Shown here: in pieces, positions 4,879 through 5,811 of the stretch
Numbering within the stretch: position 1 is the stretch's first letter
How the letters are laid out: each line of letters starts with the position of its first letter
Assembly: GCA_028748945.1 (NCBI GenBank)
Contig: JAQTOL010000226.1
Location: 1 to 5,811 of the forward strand
DNA length: 5,811 nt
Reading direction: 5' to 3'
From: Paludibacter sp.
Lineage (GTDB): Bacteria > Bacteroidota > Bacteroidia > Bacteroidales > Paludibacteraceae
Program-made: the position numbers and the translations under genes
Notes under the pieces: generated by a model
Databases searched by the model: none
Seen by the model: only the letters and a program-made list of their open reading frames with translations
What the model was told of the DNA's origin: nothing

Positions 4879-5811
4879 ATGAAAACAAAGCTTTTATTAC
4901 TAATGATTTCATTAGTTGCATTACAATTTACGAATGCACAAAATGCAGACAATAAGTTTGCTGTTGGTGCTAGTGTACTCAGAACTGAATATAATGGTGA
5001 TTATGGAAATGGAATCTTTGATTTCAGGCAAGGAATGAACCCCGGAATTGGATTAACAATGTCTTATTATGTGAATCCATCTTTTAATCTGGGACTGCAA
5101 GGAACCTATGGTGATTGTGGTTACTGGAAAAATCCTTCAAATATGTTTGCAGGACGAAAGTTTGATGCTTCGTTGTTTACACAATATAAATTTAATAATG
5201 GATATATTTTAAAGAAAGAATCTCCTTTCTGTCCTTTTCTTTCTTTAGGACTTGGTTTAGCAACCTATGCCACCAGTAATTCCGCAGAACCTTATCCGAC
5301 AATAATAATTGGAGGAACCGATTTAATTCTTCCGGTTGGAGTAGGACTGAAATATAATATTACTAAAAAAATTGCTATTCAATATCAGTATCTATATACT
5401 CTTACCAGTAGCGATGTTCACGATCAAAACAGTGGAGCAGATTATTTTGGATCTTCTGCTCATCCTTACAGTCTAGCAGGAAATGACGCCTACGGTCAAC
5501 ACATATTCAGTTTGATTTTTAGTTTTGGGAAACTGAAAGATACAGATAATGATGGTGTTGCTGATAAATATGATAAATGTCCTGAAACTGCCATAGATGT
5601 AAAAGTGGATGAAAAAGGATGTCCTGTTGATACGGATGGTGATGGAATCCCTGATTATTTAGACAAATGTTCAAATACACCTCCCAATGTTCAGGTTGAT
5701 GCAGCCGGTTGTCCGGTCGATGGTGATGGAGACGGAGTAGCTGATTATCTGGATAAATGTCCAAATACACCTGCTGGAACGAAAGTAGATGTTACAGGTT
5801 GTAGTATAGAT
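4879..5811 (+). CDS. OmpA-family outer-membrane protein with TSP3 repeats, 3'-truncated by window
   Basis: The frame runs without a stop from the ATG at 4879 to the window end (311 codons). Residues 1-20 are a signal peptide (MKTK, a hydrophobic core, then TNA before Q21). Residues ~21-218 alternate in a beta-barrel pattern and end in HIFSLIFSFGK, a typical last strand. Residues 221-310 are three thrombospondin type 3 repeats of exactly 30 residues, each with a DxDxDGxxD calcium-binding loop and two cysteines 14 apart (C234/C248, C264/C278, C294/C308). D311 opens a fourth. In Bacteroidota this arrangement usually continues into a C-terminal OmpA domain that binds peptidoglycan, tethering the outer membrane to the wall; that domain would lie beyond 5811 and is not seen. 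The gene is divergent from the M49 peptidase and has its own promoter. Exact function is unknown; an adhesin or structural porin-like role is equally possible. Confidence 0.88.
   Translation, partial: MKTKLLLLMISLVALQFTNAQNADNKFAVGASVLRTEYNGDYGNGIFDFRQGMNPGIGLTMSYYVNPSFNLGLQGTYGDCGYWKNPSNMFAGRKFDASLFTQYKFNNGYILKKESPFCPFLSLGLGLATYATSNSAEPYPTIIIGGTDLILPVGVGLKYNITKKIAIQYQYLYTLTSSDVHDQNSGADYFGSSAHPYSLAGNDAYGQHIFSLIFSFGKLKDTDNDGVADKYDKCPETAIDVKVDEKGCPVDTDGDGIPDYLDKCSNTPPNVQVDAAGCPVDGDGDGVADYLDKCPNTPAGTKVDVTGCSID
5539..5808 (+). repeat. Three in-frame 90-bp TSP3-coding repeats
   Basis: The units are 5539-5628, 5629-5718 and 5719-5808, each encoding 30 residues with the plan D-x-D-x-D-G-x-x-D, then D-K-C and G-C. 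Units 2 and 3 are closest, sharing long stretches around DYLDKC and NTP, while unit 1 has diverged more. The array continues past the window edge. Copy number could vary between strains by slippage or recombination. Confidence 0.88.

Noticed and set aside
5519..5770. 83-residue histidine-rich minus-strand open frame
   Set aside because: Its H/Q/Y-rich repeats are the reverse complement of the GAT/GGT-rich TSP3 repeats. The plus strand is clearly coding.
5539..5808. Regular repeats as a CRISPR array
   Set aside because: The 90-bp units are in frame, diverged, contiguous and encode TSP3 motifs; there are no identical short repeats with unique spacers.
1..5811. A novel multi-gene defence, mobile or biosynthetic system
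   Set aside because: All four genes belong to recognisable housekeeping or envelope families. No integrase, transposase, nuclease, toxin or biosynthetic cluster signal is present on either strand.

Overview
The window suggests a member of the Bacteroidota, most likely Bacteroidales or a close relative. It is AT-rich. Start codons are preceded by A/T-rich leaders without Shine-Dalgarno sites, and promoters fit the Bacteroidota TTG / TAnnTTTG pattern. The protein families also fit: a Wzi-type outer-membrane barrel, a bacterial M49 peptidase with the HECLGH motif, and an OmpA-like protein with thrombospondin type 3 repeats. Genus cannot be read from the sequence.

Layout: (1) 1-1554, plus strand, a Wzi-type outer-membrane beta-barrel protein whose N-terminus lies outside the window. 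(2) 1696-2298, plus strand, complete coaE (dephospho-CoA kinase). (3) 2366-2403, a perfect 38-bp GC-rich palindrome in the gap between two convergent genes. (4) 2415-4454, minus strand, a complete dipeptidyl peptidase III (family M49) with a lipoprotein signal peptide. Its promoter at 4499-4530 is the clearest in the window and fixes the start codon at 4454. (5) 4455-4878, a 424-bp divergent intergenic region with two outward promoters and several inverted repeats but no convincing gene. (6) 4879-5811, plus strand, the N-terminal part of an OmpA-family protein: signal peptide, beta-barrel, then three exact 30-residue TSP3 calcium-binding repeats, running off the window.

Three of the four genes encode predicted envelope proteins: two outer-membrane barrels and one lipoprotein peptidase. 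The fourth carries out the last step of coenzyme A synthesis. Nothing shows that the four act in one pathway. They look like ordinary chromosomal neighbours, each probably with its own transcription signals. I found no phage, transposase, CRISPR, tRNA or rRNA signal and no convincing novel multi-gene system. The points most worth a second look are the 38-bp palindrome, the lipoprotein form of the M49 peptidase, and the hairpins near the predicted 5' ends of the two divergent transcripts.
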